Part shown: positions 37,424-47,309 of the stretch, one piece after another | How positions within the stretch are numbered: position 1 is the first letter of the stretch | How the letters are laid out: each line of letters starts with the position of its first letter | From: Neptunicella marina | GTDB taxonomy: Bacteria; Pseudomonadota; Gammaproteobacteria; Enterobacterales; Alteromonadaceae | Direction: 5' to 3' | Assembly (NCBI RefSeq): GCF_014270035.1 | Contig: NZ_JACNEP010000001.1 | Location: 124,001-188,000 of the forward strand | Length of the DNA: 64,000 nt | Position numbers and translations under genes: made by a program | The notes under the pieces: model-generated | What the model saw: only the letters and a program-made list of their open reading frames with translations | What the model was told of the DNA's origin: nothing | The model's database searches: none

Positions 37424-38752
37424 ATGAATAAAAGCCTATTAATATTGTGGCCCTTAAGCATCGTTGCCGCTTTATGGTTAGGCTACCAGTATGAACGTGA
37501 GCCGGTCTCTTCAGTTGAGTTTAATCAGGCTGTATTGCAAACATCTCATCAAGCTGGCCAATCAGATACTTCGATTAACACCAGCGCGATGTTACCAACT
37601 TCCCCCGGCTCACAAACAATAACTGTGACTCCCATCACACACCAGCCCACTACTGAGCAAAAACAACTTTCGCCACCGGATATTGCATCGTTAATACAAC
37701 AATTAGCCGATGATAAAGAGGACGGTACTGACTACGAAGCCATAGCCAACGCGTATTTAGTGGTTAAAAATCTGACTGCAGAACAAATTCAGCAAGCGTT
37801 AAATCAATTAACCAGCTCCCCCGATAAAAACAGTGCAATGCTAATGAATATACTTCTGGCCAAATTTGCTGAGACCAACCCTTACGATGCAATGAACTTT
37901 GTTACTGCTAACCTGCAAAAGCCAGCTAACATATTTTCTGCACAAAACAGCGTTATCCGCAGCTGGGCCAAAAATGATCCGCAAGGGGCTTATGAGTGGT
38001 ACAAAATCAATGCAAAAACCCAGCAAGGTAATAATTTTTTTCGCGGTGCCGGTCTGGGAGCCATATTTAAAGGTCTGGCTAAAAATAATCTGCCGGATGC
38101 CCTGCAAAAATTGCAGGATTTGAGTGCCGATCGCACACAAATTGGCAGAGCGATGAATGGCATTGGTAGTACGCTGGAAACACGTGAACAATTTGAACAA
38201 TTATTGAACCAAACCAAAGAACTGAATAATCAGTATATGCAACAAAGCGCCATTCGCAGCTGGGTAACACAATCTCCACAGCAAGCGACAGACTGGCTGG
38301 CATTACAGGTAGACGGAGACTTAAACCGACTGCGCAGGGTGAGTTTACAAACCTGGGTTTATTCCCATCCTGATGATATCGAACAAGCCGCAGACTGGTA
38401 TATGCAACAGGACGCAAGCGGCAATAAAAATCAAAAACTGGATGTGGTCGCACGCACACTGGCAATGAATAATCCACAAAGTGCGCTGGAATGGGCAAAA
38501 CATCAAAGTGACGTGGATAATCAGCAACTTTATGCCAATATATTGCGAAACAGCGCTTACCGACAGCCTGACTTTGTAATGAATAACCTCAGTATCATTA
38601 CAGATAGCGACCAGCGTCGCCGAATTTCACAAAATATCTATCGCAACTTAAATCGAATGAATCCGCAAAAGGCGCAGGAATTTAAAAACAGTTCAGAGTT
38701 CAAACAGGCTTTAGAAGCCATGGATGAGCGTCGTGAACGACGTCAACGCTAA
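37424..38752 (+). CDS. Membrane-anchored helical-repeat protein of unknown function
   Basis: A 442-residue protein with a single N-terminal hydrophobic anchor (LLILWPLSIVAALWLGY, about residues 4-20). A Ser/Thr/Gln-rich linker follows, and then helical repeats with a W..xxP..A..W pattern, such as SWAKNDPQGAYEWY, SWVTQSPQQATDWL and NNPQSALEWAK. The end is very basic (DERRERRQR). The start at 37424 (MNKSLLIL) has an AGGGAA ribosome binding site. The upstream ATG at 37370 falls against the terminator. I do not know the family. It may scaffold something in the periplasm. Confidence 0.75.
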   Translation: MNKSLLILWPLSIVAALWLGYQYEREPVSSVEFNQAVLQTSHQAGQSDTSINTSAMLPTSPGSQTITVTPITHQPTTEQKQLSPPDIASLIQQLADDKEDGTDYEAIANAYLVVKNLTAEQIQQALNQLTSSPDKNSAMLMNILLAKFAETNPYDAMNFVTANLQKPANIFSAQNSVIRSWAKNDPQGAYEWYKINAKTQQGNNFFRGAGLGAIFKGLAKNNLPDALQKLQDLSADRTQIGRAMNGIGSTLETREQFEQLLNQTKELNNQYMQQSAIRSWVTQSPQQATDWLALQVDGDLNRLRRVSLQTWVYSHPDDIEQAADWYMQQDASGNKNQKLDVVARTLAMNNPQSALEWAKHQSDVDNQQLYANILRNSAYRQPDFVMNNLSIITDSDQRRRISQNIYRNLNRMNPQKAQEFKNSSEFKQALEAMDERRERRQR

Positions 38753-38761
38753 AGGCAAACC

Positions 38762-39394
38762 ATGCACGGACCTAATCCCGAATACAAAACACCTATTGAG
38801 GGTGTGGAACAAGTAGGCTTTTTAAAAAATTATGTAGATAACCCCAATATCGAGGTTGGGGATTATACCTATTATGACGATCCAAACGGCCCGCAAAACT
38901 TCATCAATAATGTGCTATACCACTTTGATTTTATCGGTGACAAACTGATTATTGGTAATTTCTGTGCCATTGCCAAAGATGTCACCTTCATGATGAATGG
39001 CGCCAATCATGCAATGCATGGCATATCAACCTATCCCTTTTTTATCTTTGGTAATGGTTGGGAAAAATCGGCACCTGAACCGGGCACCCTACCCTACAAA
39101 GGCAATACACAAATTGGCCATGATGTGTGGATTGGTTATAACGCCACCATAATGCCGGGTGTAAAAGTGGGCAATGGTGCAATTATCGCCAGTAAATCAG
39201 TAGTTACCACAGACGTACCTGCGTTTAGTATTGTGGGCGGCAACCCGGCTAAAGTAATAAAGTATCGCTTTAGTGAAAAGCAAATCGAACAATTAGAACA
39301 CATAAGCTGGTGGTTATGGGATGCACAAAAAATAACCCGTAACCTGGACGCCATCACCTCCTCAGATATAGAGGCTTTGTCTGCCGCTGAGTAA
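38762..39394 (+). CDS. Vat-like xenobiotic O-acetyltransferase
   Basis: A left-handed beta-helix (hexapeptide) acetyltransferase of the CatB/Vat branch. Vat enzymes acetylate streptogramin A with acetyl-CoA. The 210-residue protein starts [18 protein letters not shown] and has MMNGANH with the catalytic-type His at residue 83. It also has FGNGWEK and the hexapeptide run [20 protein letters not shown]. These are the Vat landmarks. Activity on antibiotics is unproven, since chromosomal relatives may act on other alcohols. It follows the unknown helical-repeat gene by 9 nt. Confidence 0.85.
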   Translation: MHGPNPEYKTPIEGVEQVGFLKNYVDNPNIEVGDYTYYDDPNGPQNFINNVLYHFDFIGDKLIIGNFCAIAKDVTFMMNGANHAMHGISTYPFFIFGNGWEKSAPEPGTLPYKGNTQIGHDVWIGYNATIMPGVKVGNGAIIASKSVVTTDVPAFSIVGGNPAKVIKYRFSEKQIEQLEHISWWLWDAQKITRNLDAITSSDIEALSAAE

Positions 39395-39402
39395 GCGGCA
39401 GA
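39380..39402 (+). terminator. Hairpin over the stop codon of the Vat-like gene
   Basis: TCTGCCGCT (39380-39388), loop GAGTA, AGCGGCAGA (39394-39402). The TAA stop (39392-39394) is in the loop and arm. There is no U-tract. Confidence 0.45.
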
Positions 39403-39414
39403 GTCCCACTACAT

Positions 39415-39912
39415 TTATAACGACCAAATAGCAGGGTATTTCATTGCGACATCACAACGCTGATAGCTCTTGCCATACAAATCCATGACTTCCTGATCAT
39501 GCTCAAAACCGTGCTTTTCATACAAATGAATAGCAGCTTCACATTTCTTATTGGTTAACAAAAATAAACGTTTAATTGGCAATGTTTTCGCTTGCTGTAA
39601 GGTATAAGCCAAAAGAGGTTCCCCTATTTTATTACCTCTGGCCCGTGAACTTACTCCCATTTTAGTCAGCTCAAATACACCATCCGATTTGGGTAATAAT
39701 GCGCAGCAGCCAACCACGCCAAGTTCATCATGCTTGGCAAAGTAAATTTTACCGCCAGGATCAATAATATGATGCTGTGGATTAGTTAACGCATCCAAAT
39801 CCGTTTGCTCCAACTCAAACATAGTGCTGATCCACTCTTTATTAATGGCAGCAAATGTTTCAGATAAATCCGGGCTAAAAGATAAAAAGGTGATCTTATT
39901 TTTGTTGTGCAT
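39415..39912 (-). CDS. GNAT family N-acetyltransferase
   Basis: The 165-residue protein has the acetyl-CoA binding region VSSRARGNKIGEPLLAYTLQ (about residues 89-108, a variant of the R/Q-x-x-G-x-G/A loop) and a C-terminal AIHLYEKHGFEH strand-helix. The substrate is unknown. It overlaps the upstream MarR regulator gene by 17 nt, so the regulator probably controls it. Relatives are often fused to a MarR domain. Confidence 0.85.
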   Translation of the reverse strand: MHNKNKITFLSFSPDLSETFAAINKEWISTMFELEQTDLDALTNPQHHIIDPGGKIYFAKHDELGVVGCCALLPKSDGVFELTKMGVSSRARGNKIGEPLLAYTLQQAKTLPIKRLFLLTNKKCEAAIHLYEKHGFEHDQEVMDLYGKSYQRCDVAMKYPAIWSL

Positions 39913-40399
39913 GATGATGTTCCAATGTACGTGCGAATAATGATTTCTGTCTCAGTGCTTTTTCACATTTTTGAATAGCCAGATATAAGTCATTTTCAAA
40001 CGCCTGACTTAGCTCTCTGGCTGCCGCTTCAACGGCATCCCAGGCAGGTTGCATATTCTCAACTGCCTGTTTGCCCTCTTCAGTAAGGATCAACCAACGC
40101 CGACGGGAATCTTCATCACAGGCCTGGGCATCAATTAACCCTTGCTTTTGCAAGTCCCGGGAGAACTGACTAATTGCCGGTTGGGTTAATCCAAGAGACT
40201 CAGCGGCATGCACCACAGTGACACGTTTTTTACGTTGCAATAACGCCAGCAAACTAAACCACTTGGGCTGTATTGGCATACCAAAATGGGCATAAACCTG
40301 AGCAGCATCAGCTTGCATCTGCTCACTTAAGCGTTTAAGCCGGGTGCCAAGAGCCAGTTCTTTTAATTCATCTAAAAAATCAGTTTGTTGCATATTCAC
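39896..40399 (-). CDS. MarR family transcriptional regulator
   Basis: The 167-residue protein has a winged HTH with RVTVVHAAESLGLTQPAISQ and the wing DEDSRRRWLILTEEGKQ. MarR proteins are dimeric repressors released by small ligands. It is co-transcribed with the GNAT gene, with a TAAGGAG ribosome binding site. An AT-rich dyad, AAATATT/AATATTT (40409-40439), lies just upstream and could be an autoregulatory operator. Confidence 0.88.
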   Translation of the reverse strand: MNMQQTDFLDELKELALGTRLKRLSEQMQADAAQVYAHFGMPIQPKWFSLLALLQRKKRVTVVHAAESLGLTQPAISQFSRDLQKQGLIDAQACDEDSRRRWLILTEEGKQAVENMQPAWDAVEAAARELSQAFENDLYLAIQKCEKALRQKSLFARTLEHHHAQQK

Positions 40400-40489
40400 T
40401 CCTTAGATAAATATTTATATTACCACTTATATAATATTTCAAGAGAGGACAAACATTTTTATTGTTTTGATTTAAATTGAATTTACACC

Positions 40490-41494
40490 TTAGATGGTAC
40501 GCCTATTCAAACTACGTAGGACAGTCTTTTCGTTTTCACTCAAAAAAGCCGCATCTAGTGCATTTAACTGTATTTGGTTTAATTGCTTATCACTTAAACC
40601 AATGGTTTGTTTAGCCACGTTGTATTCGTGCGCCAAATCAATATTTGATACGGCCGGATCATCCGTGCTTAAGGTGACACACATCCCCTGCTCTACAAAT
40701 ATTTTAAGAGGATGATTTGCGGTGTCTGTTACCGTTGCGGTGTGATAATTAGAGGTAGGACATGCTTCGATGGCGATTTTATGCTGCGCCATATACTGCA
40801 TTAACGGTTGATCATGAATAGCTGCAACGCCATGTCCAATGCGCTCCGCACCTAATAAGTTAATCGCGTCCCAGATACTTTGCGGCCCATCAGCTTCACC
40901 TGCATGCACACTAATATGCCACCCGGCATCGCGTGCCAATTTAAAATGCGACTCAAACAAAGTAGCGGGAAATCCAAGTTCGTCACCGGCTAAATCCAGT
41001 GCAATGATCTTATCGCGACATGCCAGCAAGGCATCCAATTCAACCTGACACTTTTGTAAACCGAACGTACGGCTCAAAATACCTATTAATTGCACTTTAA
41101 CGCCGGTGTCATGCTCACCGGCTTTAACCCCAGCATAAACCGCTTCAATCACAGCCTGTAAATTTAGCTTAAATGCGCGAGCCATGTAAAAAGGAGAGAA
41201 ACGCAATTCAACGTAATCCAATCCCTGATTTTTAGCATCCTGCATGTTTTCATAAGCCACCCGATAACAGGCATCGGTATCCGCCAGTACCGACACGCCA
41301 TAATCCAGCCTGGCTAAAAATGCGAGTAAATCAGCGGTTTGCGTTTGGATTTGTGTTAGAGGGATTAACTCGTCCAGAGAGTGCACGGGCAAAGCAATAT
41401 TATGCTGTTGCGCGAGCTCCCAGATTGTCTGAGGACGGATATTACCATCAAGGTGACGATGTAATTCTACAAGTGGTAATTCCGGATTATACAT
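40490..41494 (-). CDS. add: Adenosine deaminase
   Basis: A zinc metallo-hydrolase that deaminates adenosine to inosine in purine salvage. The 334-residue protein has the metal motif HRHLDGN at residues 12-18, HAGEADGPQSIWDAI with catalytic His and Glu, and STDDPAVSN for the last metal-binding Asp. Length matches bacterial Add. Adenine deaminase is a less likely alternative. It stands alone. Confidence 0.92.
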   Translation of the reverse strand: MYNPELPLVELHRHLDGNIRPQTIWELAQQHNIALPVHSLDELIPLTQIQTQTADLLAFLARLDYGVSVLADTDACYRVAYENMQDAKNQGLDYVELRFSPFYMARAFKLNLQAVIEAVYAGVKAGEHDTGVKVQLIGILSRTFGLQKCQVELDALLACRDKIIALDLAGDELGFPATLFESHFKLARDAGWHISVHAGEADGPQSIWDAINLLGAERIGHGVAAIHDQPLMQYMAQHKIAIEACPTSNYHTATVTDTANHPLKIFVEQGMCVTLSTDDPAVSNIDLAHEYNVAKQTIGLSDKQLNQIQLNALDAAFLSENEKTVLRSLNRRTI

Positions 41495-41545
41495 GGGCGC
41501 TCCTGCTTAGCCTGAAAACAAATTTATTTTAAGGGGCGAACAGTG

Positions 41546-41569
41546 AAATAACCAGATATCTGGCTATTT
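41546..41569 (-). terminator. Palindromic hairpin at the stop of the small lipoprotein gene
   Basis: On the minus strand AAATAGCCAG, loop ATAT, CTGGTTATTT, a 10-bp stem with one G-U pair. It contains the TAG stop (41564-41566). No U-tract follows. Confidence 0.4.
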
Positions 41570-41950
41570 ATGTTTGGCAATTTCAGCTAAACAATAAGGT
41601 GCCACTATTTTGTTATATTGCCGCGTGAACCGGGTGATCTCTTTTTGCTGCTGATGAGTTTGTTTACTGTACACATCACCACTTTGTGGGATTATTTTTA
41701 ATCCACACACTTTATCAATTATCTTGATATCGGTGGTATCCGCATAGGCCACCTGAGCCCCTTTTTTTGCTACAACCCACAGTGACAAGTCCCCTTCTTC
41801 AATCGCCAACAACGCTTGTTTCTGCGGCTGCTGCCATTGTGTTTGTGCCAGAGTCCCGGTTGCCGATGTTTCAGCCGCCCCCTGGTTTTGATTTTTCACT
41901 GCACAACCCGACACAACCAATAGCACAACCGCGCTAATTGTTCGCAACAT
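41564..41950 (-). CDS. Small lipoprotein of unknown function
   Basis: The 128-residue protein has a lipoprotein signal with lipobox VVSGC (Cys16) and a Gln/Thr-rich stretch. A conserved-looking domain follows, with two Cys (about residues 83 and 119) that may form a disulfide. It starts inside the end of the metalloprotease gene (17-nt overlap) with a perfect AGGAGG. The two are therefore co-expressed, and it may assist the protease. The family is not recognised. Confidence 0.7.
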   Translation of the reverse strand: MLRTISAVVLLVVSGCAVKNQNQGAAETSATGTLAQTQWQQPQKQALLAIEEGDLSLWVVAKKGAQVAYADTTDIKIIDKVCGLKIIPQSGDVYSKQTHQQQKEITRFTRQYNKIVAPYCLAEIAKHK

Positions 41951-44360
41951 ATAACCTCCTCACGAGCCAACAACATAACAACGTAAGCAGTGTTACGCCC
42001 CCGGCACTTCCGCCACCATTGCCAGAATTTTGACCAGAAGGCGTAGGTAAAACCACAGGTATTTTTTCAACCTGAATGGTTAGTACTGCACTGGCAACGT
42101 CACCACTGTCATCTTCAATCTGATAAGTAACGGTTTCGGTACCGGTAAATCCTGTTGCTGGCGTATAACTAATTACACTGTCGGTAAATGTCACCGTACC
42201 CTGGCCCTCATAGGTCACGGCTACAATCCTTAGACTATCGTTTTCATCTGGATCCGAGTCATTAGCCAAAACATCAATCTCTGTGGCAGATGAGTTTTCA
42301 TTTAACGACAATTCATCATCAACAGCTATTGGTGAGCGATTGCTTTGCACATCAATATCAAACTCAGGTGTCACCGCATAAAAAATATTATCACTGCACT
42401 TAAGCATTAATCTTGCGTTTGAAGTTTGTGCAGATGGTAGCGAACTTAACTTAGCCGATCCTGTATTAGGAATATTGCTGGCCAACAAAGTATCGAATGA
42501 GGCATCTGCGGTTTTCGATAAATACACATCGATGGCAGAACAGTTAACCGGCGCCGCATCAGTGTTCGCCACATCCCACTCAAGGCTGTACTCGCTTTGA
42601 TCATGCCATAGCGTATTGTTATCAGGCAGAATGGTAATAAATGGCCCCGCCTCAGTTGTTGTGGTTATTTTTGCTTGGTCGGTAGCTATTCTGCCCATGT
42701 TATCTCTTACCGATAAACCAAAACGCAATAAACGCGATGTGGTCGGATACGTTTCACCTTTACGGGTAATGCCTTGTCCCCTTAATACCAAATCCAACGC
42801 CGGTAAATATCGCACAGGATCGGTGACAGGTTTGAAACTTCGAAACAACGGACGTGTGCCATCATCCTCAGCCATTTCAGTCGCACTAGCGCTGGGTGAT
42901 GGCGTAGGATCATGCTCTGTAAAATTGATGTATTCAAAGTACTGCTCCCAGTTGTATGTCACTCCCTCTGGGTTATTTTCGGTTTGTAACGCAGTTAACA
43001 TAAAAGGAGTTTGCGCTGGAATGGTGTAATTGGCCCCCGCATCTGCAACCAGTTGCTCTGAGGTTAAATTTACTAAGGTGCCGCAATTACCCGAACGTCC
43101 GCTTGTCAGCTCCTGACGGTATTGCAGTATGGTGCCGATATGAAAATAATCATCCACATTTGCCTGCAAATCTTCGCTATTGCACAACCCCGCATAAGAC
43201 ATGATGGTTGAACCACTGCCCGGCTCCCAGGCTGTATCAAAACTACGATTACCACTACAAAACCCTGACGTACCATTAAAACTATGGGTTCCACCAACCT
43301 GATGGCCAATTTCATGTGCGACTAAATCAATATAGAAATAATCATTATTCACCACAGAATAGCCGGTATAACCTTCAGCTTTAGCACCTGCAACACAGGT
43401 CACGCCTACGCTGGCGTAACCGCCACCCGTTGTTCCCAGTACATGTCCAAGATCGAAATTCTGGCTACCAATGCGCTCATTGATGACAGTTGCGGCCTTA
43501 TCGATATCGTCAGTATTATTATTAAAGGGGTCTGTTGTCGCGTCAGTAAAAATAATCTGATCACTGTTTTCGGCCATCACAAATTCAATCGCCAAATCCG
43601 ATTGAAACACTAAATTGATGCGCTGAATTAATGTAGCGGTGGACGAGAGGACAGCTTCAACATCGTTAGAAAATTTGGCACTGTATTCACCCGTGGTAGC
43701 CATTGCCAGACGATACTGATGAATCACACTATTTTGTGGTTTTAAAGCGCGTTGTGACTGAAGAGAATTTATTGTTTTTTGCAATCGAGGTGTCACCTCA
43801 CTAAAGGCTTCATTTTGCTGCTCACTGACAAGATAAGACAGATATACATCAGTATTAACATCAGGCTCTAACATCCATTTTTGCCCCTCCACTAAATAAC
43901 TGGCGTGCATGCCTGAAGGCGTTTTTTCTAATTTTCCTGCCAATTTCTGTTGTTGATTGTATAAATCAAAGGTTTGAATAGCCGGATATTTACGTTGCAA
44001 CGATTCTGGCAGCAAATGATTTTTTTTAGCTGTAAAAGTCCGCAAACTGCCATTAACGGGTAATTGGATCCGACTATCCTGTTTTGCTAATGCAGTTTTA
44101 GCCAATGCAGGAGAATAACGGTATAGCTGTTTAATTTTGATGCCATTTAACCAGTAGTGCTGCCCACGTAATTCAAGTGATGAGGTTCTAACCGGGTTAC
44201 TTTCGGCTTTGATCAGACTTTTAGTATCAATAAGCTGCCATTCAGATTCGACAGCATTAGCAGGCCTGATTACATAAACAACCAGTAACAATATGAGCCA
44301 AAAGACATGATTTGGTTTAAGGAACTGCAAAAACATAAAAGTGACACTCAGACAGGACAA
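41934..44360 (-). CDS. Secreted M12B-like zinc metalloprotease with GlyGly-CTERM
   Basis: The 808-residue protein has an N-terminal signal segment (hydrophobic around residues 18-35) and a propeptide-like region. The reprolysin-type catalytic site HEIGHQVGGTH (His349, Glu350, His353, His359) follows. Next are an Ig/PKD-like region and a cadherin-like domain containing AVDDELSLNENSS and VLANDSDPDENDSL. The end is a Gly-rich linker, a hydrophobic helix and RRLY, a GlyGly-CTERM sorting tail. Such tails are cut by a rhombosortase after type II secretion. An alternative start at 44336 (MFLQFLKPN) is about equally likely. Confidence 0.88.
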   Translation of the reverse strand: MSCLSVTFMFLQFLKPNHVFWLILLLVVYVIRPANAVESEWQLIDTKSLIKAESNPVRTSSLELRGQHYWLNGIKIKQLYRYSPALAKTALAKQDSRIQLPVNGSLRTFTAKKNHLLPESLQRKYPAIQTFDLYNQQQKLAGKLEKTPSGMHASYLVEGQKWMLEPDVNTDVYLSYLVSEQQNEAFSEVTPRLQKTINSLQSQRALKPQNSVIHQYRLAMATTGEYSAKFSNDVEAVLSSTATLIQRINLVFQSDLAIEFVMAENSDQIIFTDATTDPFNNNTDDIDKAATVINERIGSQNFDLGHVLGTTGGGYASVGVTCVAGAKAEGYTGYSVVNNDYFYIDLVAHEIGHQVGGTHSFNGTSGFCSGNRSFDTAWEPGSGSTIMSYAGLCNSEDLQANVDDYFHIGTILQYRQELTSGRSGNCGTLVNLTSEQLVADAGANYTIPAQTPFMLTALQTENNPEGVTYNWEQYFEYINFTEHDPTPSPSASATEMAEDDGTRPLFRSFKPVTDPVRYLPALDLVLRGQGITRKGETYPTTSRLLRFGLSVRDNMGRIATDQAKITTTTEAGPFITILPDNNTLWHDQSEYSLEWDVANTDAAPVNCSAIDVYLSKTADASFDTLLASNIPNTGSAKLSSLPSAQTSNARLMLKCSDNIFYAVTPEFDIDVQSNRSPIAVDDELSLNENSSATEIDVLANDSDPDENDSLRIVAVTYEGQGTVTFTDSVISYTPATGFTGTETVTYQIEDDSGDVASAVLTIQVEKIPVVLPTPSGQNSGNGGGSAGGVTLLTLLCCWLVRRLYVANN

Positions 44361-44407
44361 CTCATCTGAGTGTAACCGCTTAGTGTGGCTTTTACATGAA
44401 TTTCAGA

Positions 44408-44440
44408 TGAATAGCTAACGCCCAAGGCGTTAGCTATTCA
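44408..44440 (-). terminator. Long perfect hairpin after acs
   Basis: TGAATAGCTAACGCC (44408-44422), a 3-nt loop, GGCGTTAGCTATTCA (44426-44440): 15 bp with no mismatch, 5 nt after the acs stop. No U-tract follows on either strand, so it may stabilise the 3' end or stop transcription with Rho. Confidence 0.6.
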
Positions 44441-44445
44441 CAGGT

Positions 44446-46389
44446 TTAGCGGTTTTTGCGGTTATCGATTAATGCATCAACGACAGAAGGATCAGCCAGC
44501 GTGGATGTATCGCCCAGCTGCTCATATTCATTGGCAGCAATCTTACGCAAAATGCGGCGCATAATTTTACCGGAACGGGTTTTTGGTAAACCGTGAGTCC
44601 ACTGAATCAAATCCGGTGCGGCAATCGGGCTGATATCGTCTTTCACCCACTGGCGCACTTGTTTGGTCAGTTCTTCAGTAATTTCAGTGCCATCGGTTGG
44701 CAGCAAATACACATAAATGCCCTGCCCTTTAATGTCATGCGGATAACCGACCACGGCCGCTTCGGCCACTGCCGGGTGCGCGACTAATGAGCTTTCGATT
44801 TCAGCGGTACCTAAACGGTGACCCGATACGTTTAATACATCATCCACTCGTCCGGTGATCCAGAAATAACCATCGTCGTCACGGCGTGCACCATCACCGG
44901 TAAAATAATAATTTTTATAGGTGCTGAAATAGGTTTGCTCAAAGCGTTCATGATCGCCCCACACGGTGCGCATCTGTCCCGGCCAGGACTGACAAATCAC
45001 TAAATTGCCATCCACCGCACCTTCAAGGGTATTGCCATCAGCATCAAGCAGTGCTGGCTGAATACCAAAAAACGGACGAGTCGCTGAGCCCGGTTTTAAA
45101 TCGGTCGCGCCCGGCAGCGGCGTAATCATCACACCACCGGTTTCGGTCTGCCACCAGGTATCCATAATCGGGCATTGTTTATTACCAATTTTATCATGAT
45201 ACCAATGCCAGGCTTCTGGGTTAATCGGCTCACCGACGCTGCCCAAAATACGCAAACTACTGCGGGTAGAATCCTGTGCCGGTAAATCGCCCTTGGCCAT
45301 AAGAGCACGAATTGCAGTGGGCGCTGTGTACAGGATATTAACCTGATGTTTATCTACTACCTGACCAATTCGGCGCACATCCGGATATGTCGGCACACCT
45401 TCAAAAATAAGCGTGGTGGCACCATTGGCCAGCGGTCCGTAAACAATATAACTGTGGCCGGTGATCCAGCCCACATCGGCTGCACACCAGTAAATATCAC
45501 CTTCGTGATAATCAAATACATAGTGATGGGTTAACGCTGCATACAGTAAATAACCACCTGTACTGTGCACAACCCCTTTAGGCGTGCCTGTGGAGCCCGA
45601 TGTATACAAAATAAATAACGGATCTTCCGCATTCATTGCCTCGGCTGCACATTCAGCACTGGCTTTAGCCAATTCATCCTGCCAGCATAAATCGCGGCCC
45701 TTGCTCCAGGGGTTGTCGTTACCAGCTTCTTTTAACACCAGTACTTTTTCAACAGAGTCCGTGCCGTCACGTTCCAGCGCTTTATCGACGTTTTGTTTAA
45801 GCTGAATCAGGTTACCACCACGATGCCCCACATCAGCGGTTAAAATCATTTTGGCTTTACTATCAATTACCCGATCTGCAATAGCATTAGGAGAAAATCC
45901 ACCAAAAATAACAGAATGCACCGCTCCAATTCGCGCGCAGGCCAGCATCGAATAGGCAGCTTCAGGGATCATGGGCATATAGATAATAACGCGGTCACCT
46001 TTTTGAACGCCCTGCTCTCGCATCACATTGGCTAATCGGCTGACTTGTTCCAGTAATTCTGCGTAGGTGATTTTCTTATCCTGAGTCGGATCATCCCCTT
46101 CCCAGATAATCGCTACTTTGTCTGGTGTTGCTTTAGCGTGGCGATCAACACAGTTAACACAGGCGTTAAGTTCACCGTCTTCAAACCATTTAATACTGAT
46201 ATCACCTGGAGTAAAACGCGCGTTACGCACTTTGCTAAAGGGTTTGCTCCAGCTTAGGCGTTTGGCTTGTTCACCCCAAAACCCATCAGGATCATCTATG
46301 GATTGTTGATACAGGCTTAAATACCGCTGATTATCGGCATAACTGGATTGTTTCAACGCTTCACTTACCGGAAAAATGTCATCAGACAT
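44446..46389 (-). CDS. acs: Acetyl-coenzyme A synthetase
   Basis: Acs activates acetate to acetyl-CoA through acetyl-AMP. The 647-residue protein has the AMP-binding P-loop [20 protein letters not shown] and the [10 protein letters not shown] motif. The acetylation-regulated Lys is in [11 protein letters not shown] near the C-terminus. It stands alone on the minus strand, divergent from cmoA. Several GTTAA-type dyads (such as AACAGTTAATCTGTT at 46461-46475) lie upstream, but no known operator can be named. Confidence 0.97.
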   Translation of the reverse strand: MSDDIFPVSEALKQSSYADNQRYLSLYQQSIDDPDGFWGEQAKRLSWSKPFSKVRNARFTPGDISIKWFEDGELNACVNCVDRHAKATPDKVAIIWEGDDPTQDKKITYAELLEQVSRLANVMREQGVQKGDRVIIYMPMIPEAAYSMLACARIGAVHSVIFGGFSPNAIADRVIDSKAKMILTADVGHRGGNLIQLKQNVDKALERDGTDSVEKVLVLKEAGNDNPWSKGRDLCWQDELAKASAECAAEAMNAEDPLFILYTSGSTGTPKGVVHSTGGYLLYAALTHHYVFDYHEGDIYWCAADVGWITGHSYIVYGPLANGATTLIFEGVPTYPDVRRIGQVVDKHQVNILYTAPTAIRALMAKGDLPAQDSTRSSLRILGSVGEPINPEAWHWYHDKIGNKQCPIMDTWWQTETGGVMITPLPGATDLKPGSATRPFFGIQPALLDADGNTLEGAVDGNLVICQSWPGQMRTVWGDHERFEQTYFSTYKNYYFTGDGARRDDDGYFWITGRVDDVLNVSGHRLGTAEIESSLVAHPAVAEAAVVGYPHDIKGQGIYVYLLPTDGTEITEELTKQVRQWVKDDISPIAAPDLIQWTHGLPKTRSGKIMRRILRKIAANEYEQLGDTSTLADPSVVDALIDNRKNR

Positions 46390-46567
46390 GTAAGACTCCC
46401 TTTAATAAACTGTTAACTCTTTGAATTTACTGACCATAGCCGAAAGCAAAGGTTCGATACAACAGTTAATCTGTTAATGTTTATGCTAATAATTTATTTA
46501 ACGGTCAACGTTAACAGTCGCACATGGTTTAAGGTAAAATTCGGCCTTTCGATTTTTAAGCACAGGC

Positions 46568-47308
46568 ATGGCCATGATTAGCAGCGGCAAAGACGCCATT
46601 TATTCGGTTCCTCAGCAGGTGGAAGATTTCCGCTTTGATAAGTCTGTAGCCGAAGTTTTCCCGGATATGATCCAACGCTCGGTACCGGGTTATAACACTA
46701 TCATAGATACCATAGGCCAGCTGGCCGGTCGTTATCAACAACCTGACAGTCACTATTATGATTTAGGTTGCTCACTCGGTGCAGCTACTTTATCCATGCG
46801 CCGTTTTATCAGCGCACCTAACAGCAAAATTATCGCCATTGATAACTCTGAAGCCATGCTGGAACGTTGCCGTTCTCACCTCAATGCGTTCACCTTTGAT
46901 ACACCAGTAGAATTAAAACTTGGCGATATCAGACACTCCGAGATTACCAATGCCGCAGTGGTGGTAATGAACTTTACCCTGCAATTTATCCAGCCAGATG
47001 AACGCGATGCGGTGATCCAGGCAATTTATAACGGCTTAAAGCCGGGTGGTATTTTGATTTTGTCGGAAAAGATGCGTCACGAGCAAAAAGAATGTGATGA
47101 GCTCGTGATTGATTTACACCACGAATTTAAACGCCGCAATGGTTATAGCGAGCTTGAAATCAGTCAAAAGCGCACTGCGATTGAAAATGTAATGAAAATC
47201 AATTCCTTCGGGCAACATCAGGCACGCTTAAAACAGGCTGGCTTTAACAATATCGTGCACTGGTTCCAGTGTTTTAACTTTGGCTCAATAGTGGCGATTA
47301 AGGACTGA
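46568..47308 (+). CDS. cmoA: Carboxy-S-adenosyl-L-methionine synthase CmoA
   Basis: CmoA makes carboxy-SAM from SAM and prephenate, the donor used by CmoB. The 246-residue protein has the Rossmann motif [14 protein letters not shown] (about 58-71) and the family segment [20 protein letters not shown]. cmoB starts 1 nt after its stop. Together they convert ho5U34 to cmo5U34 in tRNAs. Confidence 0.96.
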   Translation: MAMISSGKDAIYSVPQQVEDFRFDKSVAEVFPDMIQRSVPGYNTIIDTIGQLAGRYQQPDSHYYDLGCSLGAATLSMRRFISAPNSKIIAIDNSEAMLERCRSHLNAFTFDTPVELKLGDIRHSEITNAAVVVMNFTLQFIQPDERDAVIQAIYNGLKPGGILILSEKMRHEQKECDELVIDLHHEFKRRNGYSELEISQKRTAIENVMKINSFGQHQARLKQAGFNNIVHWFQCFNFGSIVAIKD

Positions 47309-47309
47309 T

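Noticed and set aside
37841-38498. Overlapping antisense frames of 119 and 139 codons in the helical-repeat gene
   Set aside because: Both are in the reverse strand of a gene with good start signals and repeats, and neither has a plausible start site.
42616-43029. Long open frame (137 codons) opposite the metalloprotease gene
   Set aside because: It lies wholly inside a gene with clear catalytic motifs and has no family features; a shadow frame.
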